Shown here: in pieces, positions 26,394 to 33,737 of the stretch
How the letters are laid out: each line of letters starts with the position of its first letter
Numbering within the stretch: position 1 is the first letter of the stretch
Source of the DNA: an uncultured Oribacterium sp.
GTDB lineage: Bacteria; Bacillota; Clostridia; Lachnospirales; Lachnospiraceae
DNA: 43,516 bases
Assembly: GCA_937927445.1 (NCBI GenBank)
Contig: CALAOB010000105.1
Location: forward strand, 1 to 43,516
Reading direction: 5' to 3'
The notes under the pieces: model-generated
Told to the model about the DNA's origin: nothing
What the model saw: the letters and a program-made list of their open reading frames with translations, nothing else
Database searches by the model: none
Made by a program: the position numbers and the translations under genes

Positions 26394-27319
26394 TTCGTCT
26401 GCACCGGTGCCAGGTGTTCTGCCCAGTAATCCTTTACCATGGCGATGAAATCCTTTGCGGCGTCGGTGAGGTACGCGCCTTTACGGTAAGTGATACAGAG
26501 ATCCCAGGTCGGGTGATTCGGTAATACGAAGCATCCGATCTTGGGATTTTTTTCGTCTGCATAGTAGCGCGGCACGATCGCGCAGCAGAGATCGGCTTCG
26601 ACCAGCGTTGGAAGACTGGCGGTCGAATTCGTTTCCATGAGAATCGTCGGCTCGAAGCCGGCATTCCGAAAGATGTCATCGCTGATCTGACGCGTGGTCG
26701 ATGCGTGGGAGAGCACCACGAAAGGCTCGTACTGCAGGTCCCTCAGATTGATGACCGGAAGATCCGGTCCACTAAAGGAGTAGCGATCGCAGAGGGGGTG
26801 CTTTTTCGGCACCAGGACGCACATCTCTTCGGAGCCGATCGTCAGATAGTCGTCAGCCGTCCGCTGATCCTCCCGCAGGGTGACGAAGCCGAGGTCAATG
26901 TTTCCTGCCTTCAGCTCCTGCTGCAGATTCGTCACACTCATTTCCTGCGGACTGATGCGCAGCTCATCGTATTTATCGTGGAGCTTCGGATAGATCTGTG
27001 TGAACATGCGGATGCCGCGGTTGGTCGTCAGGCCGATCTTCAGCTCCGATTTTCCAGAGTGCGTGATATTGTAGATCTTCTTATAGGTGTCCTGCTTGAT
27101 CAGGAGGGCCTTACGGGCACCCTGCAGATAGGCTTCCCCGGCTTCGGTCGGGTGCCAGTCGGTACGGGAGCGCACGAAGAGCTGTGTGCCCAGCTCCTTT
27201 TCCAGCTTGAGCAGCTGCTGGTTCAGCGCAGACTGGGAGATGAAGAGATTCTTAGCGGCTTTCGTGATGTTATTCTCTTTCGCAATCTCAACCATATATT
27301 CACATTCCCGGAAATCCAT
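26390..27319 (-). CDS. LysR-family regulator (glucarate/galactarate regulon candidate 2)
   Basis: A 309-residue LysR protein with HTH NITKAAKNLFISQSALNQQLL at about residues 17-37, paralogous to the regulator at 23820. ATG 27319 has AAGGAGGG upstream; a longer frame continues left without one. It is divergent from gudD and lies beside its operator. Together with its paralogue it is the natural candidate to read the ATAAG-N5-CTTAT boxes before garD, gudD and tctB. Confidence 0.88.
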   Translation of the reverse strand: MDFRECEYMVEIAKENNITKAAKNLFISQSALNQQLLKLEKELGTQLFVRSRTDWHPTEAGEAYLQGARKALLIKQDTYKKIYNITHSGKSELKIGLTTNRGIRMFTQIYPKLHDKYDELRISPQEMSVTNLQQELKAGNIDLGFVTLREDQRTADDYLTIGSEEMCVLVPKKHPLCDRYSFSGPDLPVINLRDLQYEPFVVLSHASTTRQISDDIFRNAGFEPTILMETNSTASLPTLVEADLCCAIVPRYYADEKNPKIGCFVLPNHPTWDLCITYRKGAYLTDAAKDFIAMVKDYWAEHLAPVQTN

Positions 27320-27365
27320 GTGTCCCTCCTTAGATAAAAAGATAATTACATATCGACGATTCAAT

Positions 27366-27495
27366 GTAAGTTTTTCTAAAGTTATCATAAGTAAAGCTGA
27401 AAGCAAAACTTATTGAACATAACGAAAACAATAAGCTATACTTAGTATAGCATAAGAGTTACGAGCTTTACTATAAAATTTGAGAAATATATACT
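27366..27495 (+). promoter_or_regulatory. gudD promoter with multiple LysR boxes
   Basis: The promoter is TTTACT (27467-27472), 17 bp, TATACT (27490-27495). The proximal box ATAAG-CTATA-CTTAG (27431-27445) is centred 29 bp before the -35; distal sites are GTAAGTTTTTCTAA (27366-27379) and AAAACTTATT (27405-27414). A 22-base block at 27450-27471 that runs into the -35 recurs at the tct promoter with one mismatch. Confidence 0.75.
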
Positions 27496-27608
27496 TTCTA
27501 TATAAGAAATCATCATCACAGCGGAGAGCTGCAGGCTTTAAAAGCATTTTTTACTGCAGAAACGCTGAACATAAGATGCATATGTAAGATTCATGAAGGA
27601 GGAAAAAC
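27496..27608 (+). other. gudD mRNA leader
   Basis: A leader of about 105 bases. It can form CAGC-GGAGA-GCTG (27519-27531), and a weak stem around the loop ACTGCAG (27553-27559), which is preceded by TTT and followed by AAA. The same ACTGCAG loop recurs before the genes at 33738 and 35279. No gene is seen here. Confidence 0.35.
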
Positions 27609-28940
27609 ATGATTCCAGTAGTAGAAAAGATGGAAGTATTCCCAGTTGCCGGCTTCGATTCCATGGAGCTGAACCTTTCCGGTGCGCATGCACCATACTT
27701 CACCAGAAACATCGTCATCCTCACCGATTCAAACGGTGTAGAGGGTATCGGTGAGGTTCCGGGTGGTCAGAAGATCACCAGTGCACTGGAGGCGGTAAAG
27801 GATCTCGTCATCGGCACGAAGATTTCAGATTATAAGAACACTTTAAACCGTGTACGTGCATGGCTCGATGCAAACATCAAGGATGATGTCAGAGGTCTTC
27901 AGACCTTCGATCTTCGTACCGGTGTACATGTAGTCACGGCGATCGAAGCTCCGCTCCTCGACCTCATGGGTAAGTTCCTCGAGGTTCCAGCGGCTTCTCT
28001 CATGGGCGATGGCCTTCAGAGAACATCGGTACGTTTCCTTTCCTACCTCTTCTATGTCGGTGATCGTAAGAAGACCACCCTCCCGTACATGGATGAGTCC
28101 GACTCGGACTGCGAGTGGTACAGACTTCGTAACGAAGAAGCGATGGACCCGGAGCACATCGTCGCACTTGCGAAGGCAACGGCAGAGAAGTACGGCTTCG
28201 AGGATTTCAAGCTGAAGGGCGGCGTGTTCGAGCCGGAAGTGGAGTATGAGGCCGTGGCGGCCATCAAGAAGGCATTCCCGAATGCACGTGTCGACCTCGA
28301 TCCGAACGGCTGCTGGTCCCTCGAGAAGTCTCTCGAGATGGCACCGAAGTTTAAGGAGATCCTTGCATACATCGAGGATCCGTGTGGTGCAGAGAACGGC
28401 TTCTCCGGCCGTGAGGTGATGGCGGAGTTCCGTCAGGAGTCCGGTATGTTTACCGCCACCAACATGATCGACACCGACTGGCGTCAGATGCGTCACTGCA
28501 TCGAGCTGAAGGCCGTCGATATTCCGCTGGCAGATCCGCACTTCTGGACTATGGAGGGTTCGGTACGTGTCGGTCAGCTGTGTAACGACTTCGGTCTGAT
28601 GTGGGGCTGCCACTCCAACAACCACTTCGACATTTCTCTTGCCATGGTTGCACAGTGTGCCGCTGCCATCCCTGGCCGCATGAATGGTATCGATACGCAC
28701 TGGATCTGGCAGGAGGGCAGAAACCGTCTGACGAAGAACCCGATGCAGATCGAGGGTGGATGCATCCACAACATCGATAAGATGGTTGGTCTCGGTGTCG
28801 AGGTCGATCGTGAGCAGATCATGAAGGCAAACAAGCTCTATATGGATAACTGCCTCGGTGCACGTGATGACGCCATCGGCATGCAGTTCCTCGTACCGAA
28901 CTGGAAGTTTGATAACAAGCGTCCGTGCATGGTTCGTTAA
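27609..28940 (+). CDS. gudD: Glucarate dehydratase
   Basis: A 443-residue enolase-superfamily enzyme that converts D-glucarate (and L-idarate) to 5-keto-4-deoxyglucarate. It aligns with E. coli GudD from end to end, from SGAHAPYFTRNIVI to the C-terminal NKRPCMVR. Catalytic K201 and K203 (FKLKGG), metal ligands D231 (LDPNG) and E256 (IEDPCG), the ATNMI asparagine and H335 of the His-Asp pair (CHSNNHFD) are all present. GAAGGAGG precedes the ATG. A divergent LysR gene and LysR boxes lie upstream; a strong terminator lies behind. Confidence 0.95.
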   Translation: MIPVVEKMEVFPVAGFDSMELNLSGAHAPYFTRNIVILTDSNGVEGIGEVPGGQKITSALEAVKDLVIGTKISDYKNTLNRVRAWLDANIKDDVRGLQTFDLRTGVHVVTAIEAPLLDLMGKFLEVPAASLMGDGLQRTSVRFLSYLFYVGDRKKTTLPYMDESDSDCEWYRLRNEEAMDPEHIVALAKATAEKYGFEDFKLKGGVFEPEVEYEAVAAIKKAFPNARVDLDPNGCWSLEKSLEMAPKFKEILAYIEDPCGAENGFSGREVMAEFRQESGMFTATNMIDTDWRQMRHCIELKAVDIPLADPHFWTMEGSVRVGQLCNDFGLMWGCHSNNHFDISLAMVAQCAAAIPGRMNGIDTHWIWQEGRNRLTKNPMQIEGGCIHNIDKMVGLGVEVDREQIMKANKLYMDNCLGARDDAIGMQFLVPNWKFDNKRPCMVR

Positions 28941-28952
28941 TGTAATGCTGGT

Positions 28953-29010
28953 GCTCCCTTTAAAGTGGACAGGAATCGACGGTTCCTGTCCATCTTAGAG
29001 GGAGCTTTTT
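28953..29010 (+). terminator. Terminator of gudD
   Basis: A long near-perfect stem (28953-28975 with 28983-29005, arms GCTCCCT...GACAGGAA / TTCCTGTC...AGGGAGC) ends in TTTTT. It separates gudD from the tct promoter. Confidence 0.93.
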
Positions 29011-29094
29011 GCTGCCAGAAAGCGAGGGCAGAAGCGTGGGCCCGTCCGACTTAAACGTGCAACTATTAATGAAAATGCACGTCTGAAATTTAAC

Positions 29095-29224
29095 GTAAGT
29101 TTTTCTAATGCTTACATAAGCGAAATTAAAAGTAAAACTTATAAAGAATACAGTTATCCATAAGTTTTTCTTAATTTCGCATTAGAGTTACGAGCTTTAC
29201 GAACGACATTGTGAATTTTATACT
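29095..29224 (+). promoter_or_regulatory. tctBAC promoter, duplicate of the gudD promoter
   Basis: The promoter is TTTACG (29196-29201), 17 bp, TATACT (29219-29224). Boxes: GTAAGTTTTTCTAA (29095-29108), AAAACTTAT (29134-29142), ATAAG-TTTTT-CTTAA (29160-29174, centred 29 bp before the -35) and the 22-base block 29179-29200. Every landmark has the same spacing as before gudD. Confidence 0.75.
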
Positions 29225-29360
29225 AAGCATAACAAAGAAATACGAGACGACTTGTGGAGTTTGAATTTTATAGGCGGGGGCCTATGGAAGATAAAGCCTC
29301 GATAGTGCACAGAATGCACAGAGGAGTGTCCGGGGGACGGACAGGAAAGGGGGAACTTCA
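29225..29360 (+). other. tctB mRNA leader with three small hairpins
   Basis: Three short stems follow one another: ATAGGC-GGGG-GCCTAT (29270-29285), GTGCA-CAGAA-TGCAC (29305-29319) and TGTCC / GGACA (29327-29343), the last close to the GAAAGGGGG ribosome site. They may tune translation or stability. No gene is seen. Confidence 0.45.
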
Positions 29361-29855
29361 ATGTTCTTAAAGAAATATGGCGACATGATCGTCGGCATCT
29401 TCTTCGCAGCATTAGGCGCCGCACTCATCTTCGGTGCAGGCACGCTGCCGAAGTCGAAGGTAATGGAAATCGGTCCAGATTTTATGCCACGTCTCGTAGG
29501 CATCATCATCCTGGTACTGGCACTGCTGCTTCTGTTCTGGACGGTAAAGGGGCTGAAGAAGCACGTAGGTGAGGTTGAAGCATCCGGATATAAGGATACC
29601 TCCGATTACAAGCGGGTACTTTTCAGTCTGGTGGCTTCCATCGTGTATGTCAATGTACTGAGCCCGATCGGCTTCATCATCAGCACACTGTTCTATCTGT
29701 TCATTCAGATTACGATCCTCGCGCCGGATACACATCGTACGAAAAAGGATCTCATCCAGTATCTGGTGATCGATGTTGTATTCACATTTGTCGTCTATTT
29801 CCTGTTCCGCTACGGATTCAAGATCGTCCTTCCGGCAGGAATCTTCGCACTGTGA
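29361..29855 (+). CDS. tctB: Tripartite tricarboxylate transporter small membrane subunit TctB
   Basis: A 164-residue protein with four hydrophobic spans, the length and profile of TctB (DUF1468). The early motif IGPDFMPRLVGIIILVLALLL (split about residues 37-57) is typical. It forms the membrane complex with TctA, 16 bp downstream. In this island the system probably imports glucarate, galactarate or related diacids rather than citrate. Confidence 0.9.
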   Translation: MFLKKYGDMIVGIFFAALGAALIFGAGTLPKSKVMEIGPDFMPRLVGIIILVLALLLLFWTVKGLKKHVGEVEASGYKDTSDYKRVLFSLVASIVYVNVLSPIGFIISTLFYLFIQITILAPDTHRTKKDLIQYLVIDVVFTFVVYFLFRYGFKIVLPAGIFAL

Positions 29856-29871
29856 TAAAGGAGGAAACAGA

Positions 29872-31374
29872 ATGAACGCATTAGCACAGTTAGGTGCCGG
29901 CATCGTTTCAGTTTGCCAGCCGCTTTCCTTACTTTTCATGATCGCCGGTGTGGCGATCGGTATCATCTTCGGATCGATTCCTGGACTTTCCGCATCCATG
30001 GCCGTTGCCCTGATGCTCCCGCTGACCTTCAGCATGGAAGCCTCCCTCGGTATGAACACCCTGGTTGCGGTTTACATCGGAGGTATCTCCGGCGGACTGA
30101 TTTCCGCGATTCTCCTCAATATGCCGGGTACCGCTTCTTCCATCGCGACCACCTTTGATGGTTACCCGATGGCACAGAAGGGCGAGGCGATGAAGGCACT
30201 CGGTGTCGGTATCGTCTTCTCCTTCCTCGGATCCCTGTTCTCCTTCTTTATCCTGTCCTTCTTCGCACCGATGCTTGCAGACGTTGCGCTGAAGTTCACA
30301 CCAGTTGAGAACTTCGGTATCTGCTTCTTCGCACTCACGATGGTAGCGATCCTCTCCGCAGGAAACATGATCAAGGGCCTCCTCGCAGGTCTCTTCGGAC
30401 TGGTATTCTGCTTCATCGGTATGGCACCGATCGATGGTACGGCACGTTTTACCTTCGACAATGCGAATCTTCTGGCTGGCTTCAACCAGCTGACCACCCT
30501 CATCGGTATCTTTGCAGTCGCCGATATCCTGAAGTCTGCAGAGGAGATGAATGCAAAGGGCGTACAGACCATCCCAACCTCGAAGGTCAAGGGCTTCGGC
30601 TTCACGATGAAGGAGTTCGTTTCCTGGCTTCCGGGCGCACTGAGAGCAGCTGTCATCGGAACCGGCATCGGTATCCTTCCTGGTATCGGCGGTTCCACCT
30701 CTGGTATGCTCGCTTACGTCACCGCAAAGAACATGAGCAAGCATCCGGAAACCTTCGGTACAGGTGATCCGGAGGGTATCGTCGCAACAGAGTGTGCAAA
30801 TAACGCAACCATCGGTGGTGCGATGATCCCGCTCCTCGTGCTTGGTATCCCGGGCGACGGTGTTACCGCGATGATGCTCGGTGGCTTCCTGATCCACGGC
30901 CTGTCCGCCGGTCCGCTTCTCTTTGTGAAGAACGCGGATGTCGTATACGGTATCTTCGCTGCATGTATGGTCTGCGACCTCATCATGCTGATCGTTGAGT
31001 GGACATGTATCAAGGGCTTCGTACAGATCCTGAAGGTTCCGAAGCACATCCTGATGCCACTCATCCTCGTACTCTGCGCAGTTGGTGCCTATGCAACCAA
31101 CAACCGTGTCTTCGATGTGCAGTCCATCATCGTTTTCGGTGTGGTCGGCTACATCTATCACAAGCTGAGTCTTCCGACGACACCGTTTGTACTCTGCTTC
31201 CTGGTCGGCTCCATGACAGAGACCTACCTCCGTCGAGGCATCATGAGCTACAAGAGCTTCGGCGCATTCTTCACACATCCGATCTTCGATGTATTCTTCT
31301 TCATCGCCTGTGGCGTTCTCCTCTGGTCTATGTTTAAGGAGATCAAGCACGGTGGCAAGAAGGTCGATGATTAA
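29872..31374 (+). CDS. tctA: Tripartite tricarboxylate transporter large membrane subunit TctA
   Basis: A 500-residue protein with about twelve spans. The family signature GSIPGLSASMAVALMLPLTF (about residues 35-54) and its second-half counterpart GILPGIGGSTSGMLAY are both present, as is GIPGDGVTAMMLGGF. ATG 29872 follows AAAGGAGG; the frame extends further left into tctB but has no ribosome site there. Confidence 0.94.
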   Translation: MNALAQLGAGIVSVCQPLSLLFMIAGVAIGIIFGSIPGLSASMAVALMLPLTFSMEASLGMNTLVAVYIGGISGGLISAILLNMPGTASSIATTFDGYPMAQKGEAMKALGVGIVFSFLGSLFSFFILSFFAPMLADVALKFTPVENFGICFFALTMVAILSAGNMIKGLLAGLFGLVFCFIGMAPIDGTARFTFDNANLLAGFNQLTTLIGIFAVADILKSAEEMNAKGVQTIPTSKVKGFGFTMKEFVSWLPGALRAAVIGTGIGILPGIGGSTSGMLAYVTAKNMSKHPETFGTGDPEGIVATECANNATIGGAMIPLLVLGIPGDGVTAMMLGGFLIHGLSAGPLLFVKNADVVYGIFAACMVCDLIMLIVEWTCIKGFVQILKVPKHILMPLILVLCAVGAYATNNRVFDVQSIIVFGVVGYIYHKLSLPTTPFVLCFLVGSMTETYLRRGIMSYKSFGAFFTHPIFDVFFFIACGVLLWSMFKEIKHGGKKVDD

Positions 31375-31406
31375 AATGAGTCAACAAAAAACGAGTATGT
31401 ACTGAA

Positions 31407-31456
31407 CTTCCATGAAATGGAAGAGGTAATAAAAACATGGGCGCCGGGAGGTGCCC
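31407..31456 (+). other. Two hairpins between tctA and tctC
   Basis: CTTCCAT-GAA-ATGGAAG (31407-31423) and GGGCGCC-GGGA-GGTGCCC (31439-31456, a GNRA-type loop) lie in the 102-bp gap before the binding-protein gene. With no T-run they are more likely RNA-stability or processing elements that raise tctC expression. Confidence 0.5.
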
Positions 31457-31476
31457 CCGAAAAAAGGAGAAAAACT

Positions 31477-32523
31477 ATGAAAAAAAGAATCTTATCCGCA
31501 CTTCTCGCAGGTAGCATGGCACTCGGTCTCGCTGCCTGTGGCTCTTCCTCAACCGGCAGCACCACCGCTGCTGCACCAGCAGAGACGAAGGCTGCAGAAA
31601 GCGCTGCATCCGGAGATGCAGCTGCAGGCACCACCGCAGGTGACTGGCAGCCATCCGGTCCGATTTCCCTGGTTCTTCCGGCAGGTGCAGGTGGAGATAC
31701 CGACCTTTCTGCTCGTATCTTCGCACAGTACGCGAAGGAAGCAACCGGTGCTGACTTCGTCGTTGTAAATGCAAGTGGTGCATCCGGATCCGTCGCTGCA
31801 AACCAGGTTCTGTCCGCAGCCAACGATGGCCTGACCGTTCTCTATGGTCACAACCTCGTAAACGTGGCCAATGTTGCCGGTATCACCGATTATGACTACA
31901 CCGCATTTACGCTCGGACCAACATTCGCAAAGAATGATGCACAGGGCCTCTATGTAAATCCGGAGAAGTATAAGGACCTCAATGAGTTCATCGAGGCTGC
32001 CAAGGCAAATCCTGGTCAGCTGAAGGCATGTACCGAGGTTGGTGCATATACCTACTATGAGCTCCTCAAGTTTGAAGAGGTTGCCGGTATCGATCTCGAC
32101 CTCGTCGACGTAGGATCCAACTCCGATAAGGTAACCGCGATGCTTTCCGGTCAGGTAGACATGATGCCGGGTGCATTCGTAAATACCAAGGATTATCTGG
32201 ATGCAGGTCAGTTTGTATGTGTAGGTATCCCTACAGAAGAGAGATCCGCACTGATGCCGGATGTTCCTACACTGAAGGAGCAGGGCATCGACCTCGTTTA
32301 CCCTGACCTTGACTACTCCTTCTACTTCCCGGCTGGTACTGATGCTTCTGTCATCGCATGGTTTGAGAACACCACCAAGGCTGTTACGGAGAACGAGAAG
32401 TGCCAGGAAGACCTCAAGAACATGGAGATCAATCCGTACTATCTCTCTGCTGCAGATTCTGTAGAGAATGATAAGAATTACCTCGCAACCTTCAAGGAGA
32501 TTGCAGCTTCTGTTGAGAAGTAA
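31477..32523 (+). CDS. tctC: Tripartite tricarboxylate transporter substrate-binding lipoprotein TctC
   Basis: A 348-residue binding protein of the Bug/TctC family. The N-terminus MKKRILSALLAGSMALGLAAC ends in a lipobox with Cys at residue 21, followed by a Ser/Thr/Ala/Glu linker of about 35 residues. The family motif VLPAGAGGDTDLSAR (about residues 64-78) binds the carboxylate ligand. GGAGAAAAACT precedes the ATG; earlier in-frame ATGs lack both this and the signal start. The cargo is inferred from the neighbouring diacid dehydratases. Confidence 0.9.
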   Translation: MKKRILSALLAGSMALGLAACGSSSTGSTTAAAPAETKAAESAASGDAAAGTTAGDWQPSGPISLVLPAGAGGDTDLSARIFAQYAKEATGADFVVVNASGASGSVAANQVLSAANDGLTVLYGHNLVNVANVAGITDYDYTAFTLGPTFAKNDAQGLYVNPEKYKDLNEFIEAAKANPGQLKACTEVGAYTYYELLKFEEVAGIDLDLVDVGSNSDKVTAMLSGQVDMMPGAFVNTKDYLDAGQFVCVGIPTEERSALMPDVPTLKEQGIDLVYPDLDYSFYFPAGTDASVIAWFENTTKAVTENEKCQEDLKNMEINPYYLSAADSVENDKNYLATFKEIAASVEK

Positions 32524-32556
32524 AATCGACATCTACTCCATATAACTTCCTTTAGC

Positions 32557-32583
32557 CCGGTTCCGGCACTTCGCCGGAACCGG
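32557..32583 (+). terminator. GC-rich hairpin after tctC
   Basis: CCGGTTCCGGC and GCCGGAACCGG form an 11-bp perfect stem around ACTTC. The tail is AAATAAAAG, without T residues, so it may protect the mRNA 3' end or stop polymerase only partly. The rest of the gap to 32748 (about 165 bp) holds no gene I can see. Confidence 0.5.
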
Positions 32584-32748
32584 AAATAAAAGAATCAGAG
32601 ATCATCCGATGAGTGATCATATGGTGATCTAAGACCCTTTTATAGCATTCAAAGATCGGTTCTATACATTCGTCATCAGAGCATCACGGGGAAGCCCGCG
32701 TTTTCAGCCGACACTTCTTACGTGAGCATCACAGAAAAGAGGTAAATT

Positions 32749-33615
32749 ATGGCCGTCAGAAAAACGCAGGATCAGTACGTACAGGAGCTCGCACAGGAGA
32801 ATAAGCGCATTCATTATATGGCGTACGCGCTCATCGTTCTGCTGGTCGCCGTCATCGTGGCTTCCGTCTTAAGGCAGTTTGTGCTCACATCCATCCTTCT
32901 GGCAGCCGCCATCCTGTATCAGATCTTCGTCGTACGAAAGCAGCAGCGCACGTATCTTAAAAAGTGTGAAAACACGAATCTCGAGCTGAGCACGCTGAGG
33001 GATTTCAGCGACACCGAAATCGAAGAAAAAGGAACGCAGCTTTCCGAACAGGAGCTGGAGGCGGCAGGACTTCTGCCGTTTGTTCCGAAAACCGCAAGCT
33101 TTTTCAAATCCATTCATGGCACGAAGGGGAAGCTCGATATCCGCTCGACGGACTGCTCTGTCGCACAGCACCAGCACGAAAAAGGCGTCGCCGCCGACAT
33201 CAATACAGGCAACTGGATTCGTATTCAGCTTCTGGAATCTACCGGACTGAATGTACGCATCCTCGAGGATGGCGTATTCCCGGTGGAATTTCAGACAGAC
33301 TTCTATAAAAAACAGCAGCTCGAGGAAGCGGCACGTCCGGAGGGCGTACTTTCATCGATGCATATCTATACCGCTGGTCAGGACGCGAAGCTTCCGAGCA
33401 GTGCCTTCCTACAGAAGCTTCGTGCCTTTTCAGAATATACACCTGGAAAAATCTCCGTGGGCATCCGAGATGATGTGCTCGATGTCTATATCCGAAATCG
33501 CTTTTTGAACGCAGGATTTTCTGTGCGCGAGGCGGTCTCGAAGCAGGCACTGATCCGGGATCCCTATCCGGAGCTCCATCACGTTCTCGAGCTCGTTTCA
33601 TTTTTAAAGCGATAA
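32749..33615 (+). CDS. Membrane protein of unknown function, DUF3137-like
   Basis: A 288-residue protein with two adjacent N-terminal spans (about residues 23-43 and 45-61) joined by a short turn, then a soluble domain facing the cytoplasm or exterior. The order of blocks (F-x-S-IHGTKGKLDI near residue 119, VFPVEFQTDFY near 181, then IYTAGQDAKLPSSAFLQKL and KISVGIRDDVLDVYI) resembles DUF3137 proteins, but I could not confirm this. It sits between the transporter and gudX-like genes, with its own terminator behind it. No role in sugar-acid use is evident; it may be an inserted gene. Confidence 0.6.
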   Translation: MAVRKTQDQYVQELAQENKRIHYMAYALIVLLVAVIVASVLRQFVLTSILLAAAILYQIFVVRKQQRTYLKKCENTNLELSTLRDFSDTEIEEKGTQLSEQELEAAGLLPFVPKTASFFKSIHGTKGKLDIRSTDCSVAQHQHEKGVAADINTGNWIRIQLLESTGLNVRILEDGVFPVEFQTDFYKKQQLEEAARPEGVLSSMHIYTAGQDAKLPSSAFLQKLRAFSEYTPGKISVGIRDDVLDVYIRNRFLNAGFSVREAVSKQALIRDPYPELHHVLELVSFLKR

Positions 33616-33618
33616 TTT

Positions 33619-33640
33619 CAGCAGTATCGCTGCTGTTTTT
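33619..33640 (+). terminator. Terminator after the DUF3137-like gene
   Basis: CAGCAG-TATCG-CTGCTG is followed by TTTTT. Short but well formed. Confidence 0.8.
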
Positions 33641-33737
33641 ATAAGCGTCCTTTACTGCAGAAAAGGTACGCATACGATTCAAGTTAGATGATTTATTTTT
33701 TGGCGCATATGCACCATATAAAGAAAGAGGTATGAAA

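Noticed and set aside
29929..31350. A 473-codon open frame on the minus strand opposite tctA
   Set aside because: The plus strand encodes a clear TctA; the minus product is His/Cys/Glu-rich nonsense without a ribosome site.
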